From: Timonella corticicola
GTDB taxonomy: Bacteria > Actinomycetota > Actinomycetes > Actinomycetales > Cellulomonadaceae
Reading direction: 5' to 3'
DNA length: 64,000 bases
NCBI RefSeq assembly: GCF_042683685.1
Contig: NZ_JBHUOP010000002.1
Location: forward strand, 434,001 to 498,000
Below are positions 1 through 8,809 of the stretch, piece after piece (within the stretch, counting starts at the first letter, position 1; every line of letters starts with the position of its first letter). The notes below the pieces were generated by a model. The model ran no database searches. It was given only the letters and a program-made list of their open reading frames with translations, and was not told the DNA's origin. Both the position numbers and the translations under genes were made by a program.

Positions 1-40
1 GTTGATTGACGTATCGGATTTTCTCGTCCTGTTGAGAGTT

Positions 41-109
41 GTGTTCGAGTGCGGCCAGGCGGTGAGGCTCAGCAACACTCGAACGGATGCCGCAAACCTT
101 TTTGCGGCA
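41..109. repeat. Two small inverted repeats downstream of proW
   Basis: Positions 43-51 and 76-84 form a 9-bp inverted repeat. Positions 88-96 and 101-109 form a second perfect 9-bp stem with a 4-base loop. Neither is followed by a clear T run on either strand, so a terminator role for the proV-proW transcript is plausible but unproven. No coding sequence is supported in bases 1-168. Confidence 0.4.
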
Positions 110-168
110 CCAAGGTGTGAGGCGAACGTGTGTCCGCCTGGACCACGACAAGCCAGAACTGCGTGTGC

Positions 169-1035
169 TCAGGCGCGTGGCTTTGGAGTGCGCAGTTTCG
201 CGAACAGACCCTTACGCAGTCCGAACGATCCGGTGAAGCGATCCAGAAGCATCGCGAGGATCACCACGGAGAGGCCTGCCTCGGCGCCAAGTTTGACGTC
301 GAGTCGGGTCATCGCCTGGATGACCTGGTCACCCAGTCCGCCGGCTCCAACGAGTCCAGCGATCACGACCATGGACAGCGACAGCATGATGACCTGGTTG
401 ATACCGGCCATGATGGAGGGCAGTGCGAGTGGCAACTGGATCTGGCGCAGGATACGGCCTGGGGTGGCACCGAACGAGGCCCCTGCCTCGACGGTTTCGC
501 GGTCCACTCCCCTGATACCGAGTTCAGTCAGGCGAACGCCTGGGGCAATTGCAAAGATGATCGTCGCTACAATGCCAGGTGCCGCTCCGAGACGGAACAG
601 GAGCAGCGCTGGGATCAGATACACGAACGCTGGCATGGTCTGCAGGAAGTCGAGCACCGGGCGCACTATTGAGGACACGACGTTCGACTTGGCTGCAGCG
701 ATTCCCAGTGGAATCGCAATCACGATTGCGATTGCCGCGGCAACGATCACGAGCGAGAGGGTGTCCATGGCATGGTTCCACTGGTTCACGCCGAGGATCA
801 CGAAGAGTCCCACGAGGGCACCCAGTGCGAAGCGCCAGCCGCGCGCCAGTAGCGCCAGAATCACGATGGCCGCGATAACCGCCAGCGGTGGTGGCGTTGT
901 GAACACCCAGTCCACTGCGTTGTACATGTCCGCGAGCAGTTCGCGGAGAAACCTGAAGAATCCGGCCCAGTTGGTGACAATCCAGTCCACGCCATTGGCG
1001 ACCCATTCCCCGATGGGGAGTCTGAAGTCGTTCAT
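169..1035 (-). CDS. proW: Glycine betaine/proline-type ABC transporter permease (ProW family)
   Basis: This 288-residue inner-membrane permease belongs to the ProW/OpuAB group, which imports compatible solutes such as glycine betaine or proline betaine. Several hydrophobic segments are visible from about residue 50 onward. The binding-protein-dependent transport signature lies at about residues 183-200 (EAGASFGATPGRIL), where the EAA loop contacts the ATPase. The start overlaps the end of the upstream ATPase gene by 4 bp, so translation is coupled. No substrate-binding protein gene is visible; it may lie left of the window. The role in osmoprotection follows from the family, and the exact substrate cannot be read from the sequence. 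Confidence 0.9.
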   Translation of the reverse strand: MNDFRLPIGEWVANGVDWIVTNWAGFFRFLRELLADMYNAVDWVFTTPPPLAVIAAIVILALLARGWRFALGALVGLFVILGVNQWNHAMDTLSLVIVAAAIAIVIAIPLGIAAAKSNVVSSIVRPVLDFLQTMPAFVYLIPALLLFRLGAAPGIVATIIFAIAPGVRLTELGIRGVDRETVEAGASFGATPGRILRQIQLPLALPSIMAGINQVIMLSLSMVVIAGLVGAGGLGDQVIQAMTRLDVKLGAEAGLSVVILAMLLDRFTGSFGLRKGLFAKLRTPKPRA

Positions 1036-2375
1036 TTTTCCTCTCCCATCTGGTTGATTGCCGACGAGTCTGACTGCGTTCCAGCCTTGCCTTGCGTGAG
1101 GTTGCGGGTTCCGCCGAGCACGTTGTCAAACGCGGCCGCTTGCGCTCCGAAGGGAAGCGGTTCGGCGTTGTTGACGGCTTCTGGCTCACCACCGAGCGCT
1201 CCGAGGATCACGACTCGCGGCACGGTGCCCAGGAGCTTGCCGGTCTCATCGGTGACTGCAAGCGGCAGCGCCGATTCGGCTGCGGGGATCAGCATGTCCG
1301 CGAGCAGGGTGTCTGGGTTGGTTGTCGCGGTCTCGCTGAGATTCGTGGAAATGTCCTTCGCGTTCTCACGGAGCAGCCGCAGGGCATCACGGTCAGTGAT
1401 CGCACCGAGTAGTTTGCGGGAGCGGTCCACCACGAATGCGGCCGATGTCTGCGCGGAGCGCATGGCCTCAAGGGACTTACGGGGACCAGCAGGTAACTGC
1501 ACGAGTGCCTGGGCCGGTTGCATCACACCACGGGCGGTGATGACGCGCGCACGATCAACGTCCTGCACGAATTTGGACACGTACTCGTTGGCGGGGTCGG
1601 TCAGAATTTCCTCTGGTGTGCCAACCTGAACGATTCGTCCGTCGCGCATCACGGCAATGCGATCCCCGAGGAACATCGCCTCGTTGAGATCGTGTGTGAT
1701 GAACACGATTGTCTTACCCAACTTGGACTGCAGTTCAACAAGCTGTTCCTGCATTTCACGACGAATGAGCGGGTCAAGCGCGGAAAACGCCTCATCCATC
1801 AGGAGCACATCGGTGTCCGCAGTAAGCGCACGGGCAAGGCCTACACGCTGCTGCATACCTCCGGAAAGCTCTGATGGAAACTTGTCCTCCCATCCTTTGA
1901 GGCCAACGATGTCGATGACTTCCTGCGCTTTGGCAAGCCGTGCCACGCGTGGAACGCGCTGGATCTCAAGCCCGTAGGCAACGTTATCGATGACAGTGCG
2001 GTGCGGTAGGAGCGCAAAGTGCTGGAACACCATGGAGATGTTCTTCTGACGAATGGCGCGCAACTCTTTGGGGCGAGCCTTGGCGATGGACTTGCCGATC
2101 ACCTCGACGTCTCCCGCCGTTGGCTTCCACAGGCCATTCAGCATACGGATCAGGGTGGACTTTCCAGAGCCGGAGAGCCCCATGACCACAAAGATCTCGC
2201 CTTGGTGCACATCGAAACTTGCGTCGATGACGGCGGCAGTTGTGGACTCTCCCAACTCATCGCGTCCCACTCCGTTGCGGAGTTTGGTGACCGCTGCTTC
2301 CTGCTTGGCCCCAAATACCTTAAAGAGGCCCTGAACCCTCAGGACTTTCTGCGAACTAATTGATGTACTGCTCAT
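1032..2375 (-). CDS. proV: Glycine betaine/proline-type ABC transporter ATP-binding protein (ProV family)
   Basis: This is the ATPase partner of the ProW permease. It shows Walker A (GLSGSGKST), the Q-loop with VFQHFALLPHRT, the ABC signature LSGGMQQRVGLARAL and Walker B (VLLMDEAFSALDP). A C-terminal region of about 150 residues follows, in the position of the tandem CBS domains that sense ionic strength in ProV/OpuAA. I place the start at the ATG at 2375, giving MSSTSISSQ and then the ABC domain. An in-frame TTG at 2420 (15 residues longer) has a weak GGCGAG upstream and cannot be excluded. Its stop overlaps the permease start. Osmotic control is a family property and is not seen here. Confidence 0.88.
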   Translation of the reverse strand: MSSTSISSQKVLRVQGLFKVFGAKQEAAVTKLRNGVGRDELGESTTAAVIDASFDVHQGEIFVVMGLSGSGKSTLIRMLNGLWKPTAGDVEVIGKSIAKARPKELRAIRQKNISMVFQHFALLPHRTVIDNVAYGLEIQRVPRVARLAKAQEVIDIVGLKGWEDKFPSELSGGMQQRVGLARALTADTDVLLMDEAFSALDPLIRREMQEQLVELQSKLGKTIVFITHDLNEAMFLGDRIAVMRDGRIVQVGTPEEILTDPANEYVSKFVQDVDRARVITARGVMQPAQALVQLPAGPRKSLEAMRSAQTSAAFVVDRSRKLLGAITDRDALRLLRENAKDISTNLSETATTNPDTLLADMLIPAAESALPLAVTDETGKLLGTVPRVVILGALGGEPEAVNNAEPLPFGAQAAAFDNVLGGTRNLTQGKAGTQSDSSAINQMGEEK

Positions 2376-2420
2376 GGTCTTTAGCAAAGAAGCGTCCTGC
2401 TCCTTCTTCAGCCGGATCAA

Positions 2421-3274
2421 CGATCTCGCCGGGCATCGTGCCGTGACGGTCCAACGTCAAGTACTCATATCGAGACGTTACCAATCATTGACCTTGCAGC
2501 AGCCGAGGGGATCTCCTCCGACCACTGTGGCAATTTCCTTCGAGTTAAATCACTGTGAGCGACTTCAAGAACCTAACATGTCACTCACTAGACCCGCAAA
2601 GACCAAATTGGATGCTTTATCAAAATGCAATCAAGCACGCATGCTGAAGATCTGGTGTGAACTCACCACTCAGATCGAGAGGTGCCGCACCCAACGACGG
2701 ACACACCCGCAGCATCCCAAGAATGGCTCAAAAACGCCACTCTTGACCTAACAAACTGGGCTAATAAATTCCAATAATTAAATTACTAAATCACACCTCA
2801 AAAACCTCAATATGGTTGATCGCAAAAATCAATGCACATTGGACGTTCTGTGCTCGGGAACCCACACGAATTCATGTAAGAAATTCTCGAATCGATCACA
2901 GCGAATTCTTCGGCCTAAATTCACCGCAACCCCCAGAATCATGCGGCTCAGAGCCAACCGACTCACCTCACTGAAGCAGGTCAAGAAAAAGCAAAGATTT
3001 GGCTCAGAGCTCCTCACGCCCAGGGGCGCCAAGCAGACAACGAGACTCGCCCGGTCCCGCCATCCATAAACAGAAACAAAGCCCTTTTGCCACCGCACCG
3101 CGCAGACACCTAGGCGCACGCATGCAATGCATTGTGTTAAACGCGAGACTTAAGCCCCAGAGTCAACTTATCGCCCACGGAGGATGACCGCACGGCACTT
3201 CAAACCCCGCACAGACACGACGAAAGCCACACGCCAAAACTGCAGTATCGTCGCCAATTGTGACATCAGCCCAA
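2421..3274. other. Gene-free, relatively AT-rich intergenic region (about 850 bp)
   Basis: This lies between the divergent side of proV and the terminator of the chitinase gene. Short open frames exist on both strands (for example 2374-2751 plus and 2829-3119 minus), but none has a convincing ribosome site, motif or codon pattern. The proV promoter must lie at its left end. I see no repeats, tRNA or clear RNA structure. It could be the remains of a lost gene. Confidence 0.55.
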
Positions 3275-3275
3275 T

Positions 3276-3300
3276 AAAAAAACGAGACAGAATGTCTCAA
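3276..3300 (-). terminator. Rho-independent terminator of the chitinase gene
   Basis: On the minus strand the stem GAGACA/TGTCTC with a short loop is followed by a run of seven T residues, 15 bp past the stop codon of the chitinase gene. Confidence 0.85.
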
Positions 3301-3314
3301 ATTAGGAGACGGTG

Positions 3315-4727
3315 TTAGCAGTTTCCACCCGGTTGCCACGGACCATCAGGAGCACCGCTGGGTGTATCCGAGTTGGTCCACCACTTAGCCGTGTAAGTCT
3401 CGCCGTCGTGCGTAACCACGTCCCCAGCCGTATACACCGTGCCATTTACCCAAGCAGCACATGCTACAGCTGGCCGTTGCTCACCCGGAGATTCCGAGTC
3501 GTCCGACAAGGTCGGTTCAGATTCTGTCACAGTGGGGAACGGGTCCTCGGTATGTGTCGGCCCTGGGTCGGTTCCGTTGAGGAAACTCGACGCGCCTCGC
3601 GCAAAACGATAGTCGTTGGTCGCATCCCAGTTGATCGACCAGGTCATCACGCCGCCCAGCTTGCCATACGCACGCGTTGGGCGGAACGTGCCACACGCAG
3701 TGCCCTCCTGCAGGCAGTCCACAGTCCTCACCACATCGGTCACCGACATGTAGCCAGAACCTGCCGCCGATGGAACCGCTGGAACACCAATCCCAATTTG
3801 GTCGGCCCGCAAACCCATCTCCAACTGGATACATGCCTGCGCCGCCAGAAACTCGACTGTGCCCTGGTCGTACACCGCACCATCGCAACCCTGCATCGAC
3901 CCGGAGTTGTAGTACTGCATGTTAACGAGCGTGAGAATATCCTTGATCTCCAGCGCAAGTTTGTAGTACTGCTGATCAGGCCCCTGGAAATCGACGGTTT
4001 GCGGCGCCATGGTAATGATCAGATCATCGCCAAAGTCACTGTGAATCTCCCGCAGGGCCGTTGAAAGCGGCATCGCGTGAATGCCATGCTCAAGATCGAT
4101 ATCGATCCCGTCGAAACCATAGTCCCTGAGAATGGCGAGCGCTGAGGTGGCAAAACTCTTGGCTGCTGCATCATCGTTGACCGTCACGGTAGCCTTCTCG
4201 CCACCCACTGAGAGGATGACCTTGCGCCCGTCATCCTGGATCGCTTTGATGTCCTCGCGGAACTGCGCATCGCTGTAGCCATTCAGTTCGGCGGACTCAA
4301 CCCGAAACGTGATCCCGCCGACTGTGCTGGGGTCAGCCTCTGCGAATGCGACCGCAATCAGGTTGTATTCGTTTGGTAGCTCGGACAACTTGAGCTGTGT
4401 GGAGCCGTTATTGAAGTTGTGCCAGTAGCCCGTCACCCACTGTGCACCAAGTACTGGCTCATCTGTTGTTACAGGTTCGGGTTCCTCGCTTGGTGTTTCC
4501 GTGGGCTCAACGCTCACCTGCGGTGTCGGCGCTGCTGTGGGCTCGGAGGCTTCCCGTGTGTTCGCACCCAGTGCACTGCCGATTCCGATCCCCACCAACA
4601 GAATGACAACCGCCGCAATCACGATCACGATCCACTGCCGATTTGCACTGCGCTGCACCGAGTAGATTCTCGCTCCAGGCGTGCGTGTATTACGCCGCGA
4701 GGATGGCGGGGTGTATTGAGATGTCAC
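3315..4727 (-). CDS. Membrane-anchored GH18 chitinase with C-terminal chitin-binding module
   Basis: This 470-residue enzyme probably hydrolyses chitin at the cell surface. Residues 31-53 form one hydrophobic segment preceded by basic residues (an anchor or uncleaved signal). Residues 55-92 are a Thr/Pro/Glu linker. The GH18 domain spans about 95-390 and carries the catalytic DxxDxDxE motif as DGIDIDLE at 206-213, so E213 is the expected acid. A second acidic linker leads to a Trp-rich CBM5/12-type module at about 425-470 (AAWVNGTVYTAGDVVTHDGE, then WW and WQPGG). The gene stands alone with its own terminator. The anchor and the chitin specificity are inferred; related GH18 enzymes also cut peptidoglycan-like glycans. 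Confidence 0.88.
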   Translation of the reverse strand: MTSQYTPPSSRRNTRTPGARIYSVQRSANRQWIVIVIAAVVILLVGIGIGSALGANTREASEPTAAPTPQVSVEPTETPSEEPEPVTTDEPVLGAQWVTGYWHNFNNGSTQLKLSELPNEYNLIAVAFAEADPSTVGGITFRVESAELNGYSDAQFREDIKAIQDDGRKVILSVGGEKATVTVNDDAAAKSFATSALAILRDYGFDGIDIDLEHGIHAMPLSTALREIHSDFGDDLIITMAPQTVDFQGPDQQYYKLALEIKDILTLVNMQYYNSGSMQGCDGAVYDQGTVEFLAAQACIQLEMGLRADQIGIGVPAVPSAAGSGYMSVTDVVRTVDCLQEGTACGTFRPTRAYGKLGGVMTWSINWDATNDYRFARGASSFLNGTDPGPTHTEDPFPTVTESEPTLSDDSESPGEQRPAVACAAWVNGTVYTAGDVVTHDGETYTAKWWTNSDTPSGAPDGPWQPGGNC

Positions 4728-5092
4728 TGTGCGCCTTTCAAACCGTCATATTCCATGGGCGAGTATAGGTCTTTGCACGTTAGGCACACGATAGTGCGTT
4801 CTATCCCCGGCTATTCGCCGCTTGTATCCTCATTGACGACGATTCCCCAGTCCCAGCCATCGCGCGGCTTCGGCTACGTGGTTGCGTCGGGCAACTGTGA
4901 GTACACCGCGTCTAGGGAAATCTGAGCGTGAACCGCGACGAGATCTGGGCTGGCACCCGCGCCAAGCGCATGCTACATCAACTCTAAGAGAGCCCTCGTA
5001 CTGTGCTGCGTTTGGCTCGTAGTTGCCCACCCCTCGAAGGAACTGATCGATATCCTCGAATGCCCGCACGTGGCTGTCGGACATTTAGCTAC
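4728..5092. other. Intergenic region upstream of the chitinase gene
   Basis: It holds the chitinase promoter region at its left end. A minus-strand frame at 4830-5084 begins 8 bp after the next gene and starts in a protein-like way (MSDSHVRAFEDIDQF). After about 34 residues it turns into an Arg-rich sequence typical of a shadow frame, and no ribosome site precedes it. It may be a decayed gene. I do not annotate it as coding. Confidence 0.4.
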
Positions 5093-5719
5093 TTACGCCC
5101 CACTCTTTACCGGTGTGAACCTGACAGTGATTTTGTTCTGGTATTCGGGGTCAGCAGCGGCTTCGATGTGATACTGGCCCGGTTCCAAGATATCCAAATA
5201 GGTTTCGTTGAATGCTGTTCCTAGGAATGCGCCCTCCACCGTGACAATGGGCTCTGTATCACTGTCCGGGGTACCTGTTCGGTCGTCGATGAAGATGAGG
5301 AGGAGTCTAGCTGTATCGTCCGGGTACCCGAGCGCGAATGCCGTTGCACCGTTGGACCATACCCTAAGCGGGCTCGAACCAACCTGCTGCGGGTCACTCT
5401 CCGGCAGATCGTCTTCGCCGCTGGACATGTAGAACTTGTCCGATAAGTTATCGACCCACGCTTCTAGGCTCAGTGCAACGCTAGTTTCGGTTTCGATCCG
5501 CTCTCCCACCGGATACCTGGGGTCTGCTGGGGGATTGTTCTCCTGTTCCAACAGGTACGCTTCTTGTTCGGCCTGTTGTCGGGCTAACTCCTCCTCATCG
5601 GTTTCGAACTGCCACGGCGTCTCGCCCTCAATGCTCAGTTCGGTGCTGTTCTCGATGCTGTGGAATTCCATCGTGAACCGCACTTGGTTTTGAGGTTCCT
5701 CTCCGGAAGATCCGCTCAT
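5093..5719 (-). CDS. Hypothetical acidic cytoplasmic protein
   Basis: This 208-residue protein has no signal peptide or membrane segment. Residues 30-65 are rich in Glu and Gln (EEELARQQAEQEAYLLEQE), which suggests a helix or coiled coil. The C-terminal half (about 110-208) has alternating hydrophobic residues, as in a beta-sandwich fold, including a stretch ending LLLIFIDDRTG. I do not recognise the family. Codon use and the even amino-acid mix support a real gene. It lies between the chitinase gene and the divergent HAD gene and does not form an evident operon. Confidence 0.6.
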   Translation of the reverse strand: MSGSSGEEPQNQVRFTMEFHSIENSTELSIEGETPWQFETDEEELARQQAEQEAYLLEQENNPPADPRYPVGERIETETSVALSLEAWVDNLSDKFYMSSGEDDLPESDPQQVGSSPLRVWSNGATAFALGYPDDTARLLLIFIDDRTGTPDSDTEPIVTVEGAFLGTAFNETYLDILEPGQYHIEAAADPEYQNKITVRFTPVKSGA

Positions 5720-5985
5720 TTCCTTGCTCCTTGCCAGTTGGGGCGTGTTGTCTGGCTAGAGTATCTGCTGGTGAGGCGATGTGTCTTTATTAAACTAAAT
5801 TCCTAGTCACCGCTTGACGTTGATGACGTGGTTGCTCTCCTTACCCGAATACGAGGGATACTTTGCATTCACCTTGGAGACACCGAGGCGTTGTAACCTC
5901 GAGGGCACGTAACGGTTGCCACCGCTTGGCCGCGACCATGCCCCTCATGTTCCCTGCTAAATATGCCTGATCCTGAAAGCCTCCG

Positions 5986-6660
5986 ATGAACGCAAGTACC
6001 CTGCCCGAAGCACTCCTGTTCGACATGGATGGAACCCTCAGCGACACCGAGGTGTTTTGGCAACGTGCCGAAGAACGCCTCGTCCGCGAATACGGCACAC
6101 TGCCGTTGGTCAAGAGGGACGAGCAACTACTTGGTGTAGCGATGAACGACAGTGCTACCTTCCTACAGCGACATCATGGTGTCCAATTGGAGGTTGCGGC
6201 GATCCAGCAACTCATCATCGAGTACGTGATGGAACAGATCGAGGCTGGTTTCGAGTGGCGGCCTGGCGCGTTGGAACTTCTCGCGGAAGCAAGGCAGTAT
6301 GGCATCCCCCGCGCGTTGGTGACTGCATCGCCTCGAATTGCTGCTGAGGCTATCGTAAGCATGCTGCCGAGTGGCACCTTCGACCTCATCATCGCCGACG
6401 AAGATGCCGCGCGATCCAAGCCAGCACCTGACCCTTACGTAACCGCAGCCGGGGCTTTGGGGGTGGACTCTGCACGCTGTGTCGCGTTCGAGGATTCGCC
6501 CACAGGTGTCTCTTCGGCTCTCTCGGCTGGATGCTTCGTGGTTGCGATACCCGCCGATGCGGAGATCAGAGATGACGAACGTCTTGTCGTTCTCCCCTCG
6601 CTGAGCGGCGTCACCCTGCACGACATCAGCCGCCTCAATGGTAGTCACCAAGAGAAGTAG
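5986..6660 (+). CDS. HAD-superfamily phosphatase (beta-phosphoglucomutase-like subfamily)
   Basis: This 224-residue soluble hydrolase carries HAD motif I as DMDGT (nucleophile D13, acid D15), a helical cap at about residues 20-85, motif II in ALVTAS, and motifs III/IV around KPAPDPY and FEDSPTGVSSAL. These features place it with phosphoglucomutase-like and phosphatase HAD enzymes that act on small phosphosugars; the substrate is unknown. The ATG at 5986 gives a natural N-terminus. A diverged copy of its last ~80 bases occurs at 8434-8541, which indicates a former tandem duplicate. Confidence 0.88.
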   Translation: MNASTLPEALLFDMDGTLSDTEVFWQRAEERLVREYGTLPLVKRDEQLLGVAMNDSATFLQRHHGVQLEVAAIQQLIIEYVMEQIEAGFEWRPGALELLAEARQYGIPRALVTASPRIAAEAIVSMLPSGTFDLIIADEDAARSKPAPDPYVTAAGALGVDSARCVAFEDSPTGVSSALSAGCFVVAIPADAEIRDDERLVVLPSLSGVTLHDISRLNGSHQEK

Positions 6661-6752
6661 GCGCTGAGATATACCTAACTTCAACAGTATTGATACACCC
6701 AACAAGCCACTATCTAGTGGTATTGGCTGGGCCACAAAAGGGACACAGTACT

Positions 6753-7220
6753 TTGCACACGGCATCTAAGACCACAAGGAAACTTTTCTATGCGGCTCTC
6801 AGCCTCCTGACCACCGCAACTCTCGTTGGGTGCTCGCCAGGTTCACTTGGCTTGCTTGGCTCGTCTTGCACTGTCGGGACTCCGGACCCGGTTGAATCTG
6901 TCCGTGGGTTCCTCTCCGCAGCACAGAACGACAGTCAAGAAGCTGCCCAACAACTCCTCATACCTCACTTTGAAATACCCGCCGAGGCGTGGGCCGAATT
7001 AGCGGCAAAACTTGACGGTGTATCACTCGACGAACTGAAGTTCATCAGTGATGAGCTGAGCGAGGAGGCTGTGTCGTTTAAGGTGATTCTCGCCGATGGC
7101 TCCATGCTGGGCACTTTCTCAACATATACCCTAGAAGACGCCCCTAAATGTGCGGCAGTCGCTTGGGGAACCTATTGTGAAGACCCTGAAGCTAGCCCAA
7201 CTCCAACGACTAGCACCTAG
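6753..7220 (+). CDS. Small secreted lipoprotein of unknown function
   Basis: The N-terminus is lysine-bearing and hydrophobic (KTTRKLFYAALSLLTTATL) and ends in the lipobox LVGC, so the protein should be lipidated at that Cys and held on the outer membrane face. The mature part of about 125 residues has two more Cys residues near the C-terminus (APKCAAVAWGTYC) and ends in a Thr/Pro-rich tail. I choose the TTG at 6753 because AAAAGGG lies ten bases upstream; an earlier TTG at 6690 would add 21 unlikely residues. The fold resembles small NTF2-like or DUF4878-type lipoproteins only in outline. Function is unknown. Confidence 0.6.
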   Translation: MHTASKTTRKLFYAALSLLTTATLVGCSPGSLGLLGSSCTVGTPDPVESVRGFLSAAQNDSQEAAQQLLIPHFEIPAEAWAELAAKLDGVSLDELKFISDELSEEAVSFKVILADGSMLGTFSTYTLEDAPKCAAVAWGTYCEDPEASPTPTTST

Positions 7221-7465
7221 GTTCTAGAACCTGCGGTAGATGCTGCCAACTACTTGAGTGATCTCGCGGACAACGGATTACACCCCTAACTAGGAACTTG
7301 CGGCACCTGTCGTGGAGGGTTAGCGCGCCGCTATTGCAAGTTTATGCATCAAACTGCACGTGGGCCCTCTGGTCAGTCTCTATAGCAAACCTGAGGGTGC
7401 ATTCAGATGCAATACAACGCCTACCGTGGCAGCGTTTTGGTGACTAACCGGTAACTGGTTCAGAT

Positions 7466-7657
7466 CTAGTCATCATCGAATATCTCCTCAATAGGAAGTT
7501 CGAGGACACGCGCAAGACGGAACGCGAGGGGTAAGGAGGGGTCAAAACGTCCTCGCTCGATTGAGATGACCGTCTGACGCGAAACCCCGATCTCCTCGGC
7601 AAGGCGCTGCTGCGACCATCCACGTTCCCCGCGTAGTTCAGGAAGTTTGTTCCGCAT
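7466..7657 (-). CDS. XRE-family HTH transcriptional regulator, minimal form
   Basis: This 63-residue protein is little more than one Cro/CI-type helix-turn-helix: LRGERGWSQQRLAEEIGVSR and QTVISIERGRFDPSLPLAFRLA, ending in EEIFDDD. This is the YozG/YgzD-like class that is often encoded beside a small membrane protein. Its ATG lies 3 bp past the stop of that upstream membrane gene, so the two are translated together. It probably represses its own operon through the two 16-bp boxes at 8160-8207; this is inferred from position and symmetry. Confidence 0.85.
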   Translation of the reverse strand: MRNKLPELRGERGWSQQRLAEEIGVSRQTVISIERGRFDPSLPLAFRLARVLELPIEEIFDDD

Positions 7658-7660
7658 CGT

Positions 7661-8149
7661 TCATCTTTGTCTACTCAAGGCGAAATAGCGGACACCGAAG
7701 GAAACCATCGAAAGTAGCACCACTGCAGCGACAGCAAAGACAGCCGAGGGTTCTACACCACTCAACGTAATAGCCACTGTTCCCAGCCCACCGATGAGAA
7801 GAGTGTCAGCGAACGCGCCGCTTGCAGCGCGATCATGCCAAAACGACTCGACGGACTGTTCCGGGTTCTTTACCGCGCCCACTAGGGTAGATCGATCAAC
7901 AATAAGGGCCCATACGATTCCGGTGAAGGGCCACAGTGCCACTAAGGCGATAGCGACACCACCCAAAGCTGGTCGTGCGCCCGCACTTCCAGTCGCCACT
8001 GCAATCGTGGCTAACACAGCCGCTCCGAGAGCACCGATTGGTGCTGCAATCCACAACGCATGTGGCCTGTGCCTACCGAAGCGAACGCGGCCCCAGCGAC
8101 TCCGATCGTTCGTAGCAACAGGCTTCCCGCCACTCTTGTCTGCGCTCAT
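7661..8149 (-). CDS. Small integral membrane protein co-transcribed with the XRE regulator
   Basis: This 162-residue protein has a polar, basic N-terminus of about 30 residues and then four hydrophobic segments (about residues 34-58, 65-85, 115-135 and 140-158). The start at 8149 is fixed by a perfect AGGAGG seven bases upstream; a longer frame starting at 8191 would run into the operator boxes. Pairs of a small membrane protein and a minimal XRE regulator are common in Gram-positive genomes (DUF2178-like). The membrane partner may control the regulator or respond to envelope stress, but that is not established here. Confidence 0.65.
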   Translation of the reverse strand: MSADKSGGKPVATNDRSRWGRVRFGRHRPHALWIAAPIGALGAAVLATIAVATGSAGARPALGGVAIALVALWPFTGIVWALIVDRSTLVGAVKNPEQSVESFWHDRAASGAFADTLLIGGLGTVAITLSGVEPSAVFAVAAVVLLSMVSFGVRYFALSRQR

Positions 8150-8159
8150 ATCGCCTCCT

Positions 8160-8207
8160 GTCAAGCGTGCTTTACATCTAGATCGTTGCATGTAAAGCGT
8201 GCTTTAC
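8160..8207. promoter_or_regulatory. Paired 16-bp operator boxes upstream of the membrane protein/XRE operon
   Basis: Box 1 at 8192-8207 is a 7-2-7 inverted repeat, GTAAAGC-GT-GCTTTAC. Box 2 at 8160-8175 is the same with a single change in the left arm. Their centres are 32 bp apart, about three helical turns, and box 2 abuts the AGGAGG ribosome site. They lie where the minus-strand promoter must be, so the adjacent XRE regulator is the natural ligand. Confidence 0.65.
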
Positions 8208-8433
8208 GCAACTCCTGTCGCTCATTCCGCACAACAGGGCGGCACAGGCTGTAGCTGAGATTGGCTAGCCTCGTTAAGGCGTAAGGACTGCTGAATTATT
8301 GATATGCCCTTGAACTCTCCGATGTGATTGATACTTCATATTCGACCCGTAAATGCACAGTTGAGGGTGTCAGCCGGATGACCGCTGAATAGGGCCTCTC
8401 CAAGTGAAGCAGGTTCCTCGGCTAGGTCATTTG

Positions 8434-8541
8434 AATGCGGAGATCAGAGACGACGAACGTCTTGTCGTCCTCCCCTCGCTGAGCGGCGTCACCCTGCACG
8501 ACATCGCCCAACAGTTGACGCCTGCAACACCTGCCTCATGA
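8434..8541 (+). pseudogene. 3' fragment of a duplicated HAD phosphatase gene
   Basis: The bases at 8435-8504 match the 3' end of the HAD gene at about 6558-6627 with only a few substitutions, and remain in the same reading frame. The fragment reads NAEIRDDERLVVLPSLSG and then TLHDI, followed by its own tail and a TGA at 8539. No start codon, ribosome site or motif I exists upstream, so this is a remnant. The two copies now flank the lipoprotein and the XRE pair. Confidence 0.75.
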
Positions 8542-8763
8542 GATACCCGGCGCATCGCGGCTGATCTCCAGCAAAATGCGAACCTCACCGACTGTCAGTC
8601 GACGGGACTGTCAGCCAACTCGTCGCCAATCTAAACCGATGGGGCGAAATTAGCCCAGGTGCCCACACAAAAACCATGCACACGGAACAAAAACGCCCCA
8701 TCGACATGCGCCCGAGACATCTTGTCCGATAACTCCATAGTGGGGCAACCTTCTTGAACGGAA

Positions 8764-8800
8764 ACGAAAACAGCCTCCCAGTCAGAAGACTGGGAGGCTG
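8764..8800 (-). terminator. Terminator of tRNA-Ser
   Basis: A perfect 13-bp stem (8771-8783 with 8788-8800) and a 4-base loop lie just past the tRNA 3' end on the minus strand. They are followed by TTTTCGTTT. Confidence 0.9.
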
Positions 8801-8809
8801 TTCCCTTGG

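Noticed and set aside
2..1057. A 351-codon plus-strand frame at the left edge
   Set aside because: It is the antisense of proW; its composition (Arg, Ser, Pro, Thr rich) is that of a shadow frame and it has no motif.
4830..5084. Minus-strand 84-codon frame after the hypothetical gene
   Set aside because: The first 34 residues look protein-like, but the rest does not, and there is no ribosome site. It may be a decayed gene.
8630..8702. 10-bp inverted repeat CGATGGGGCG/CGCCCCATCG near tRNA-Ser
   Set aside because: The 46-base spacing and lack of a T run make a terminator unlikely, and no gene is nearby on either strand; recorded only as a chance or minor structure.
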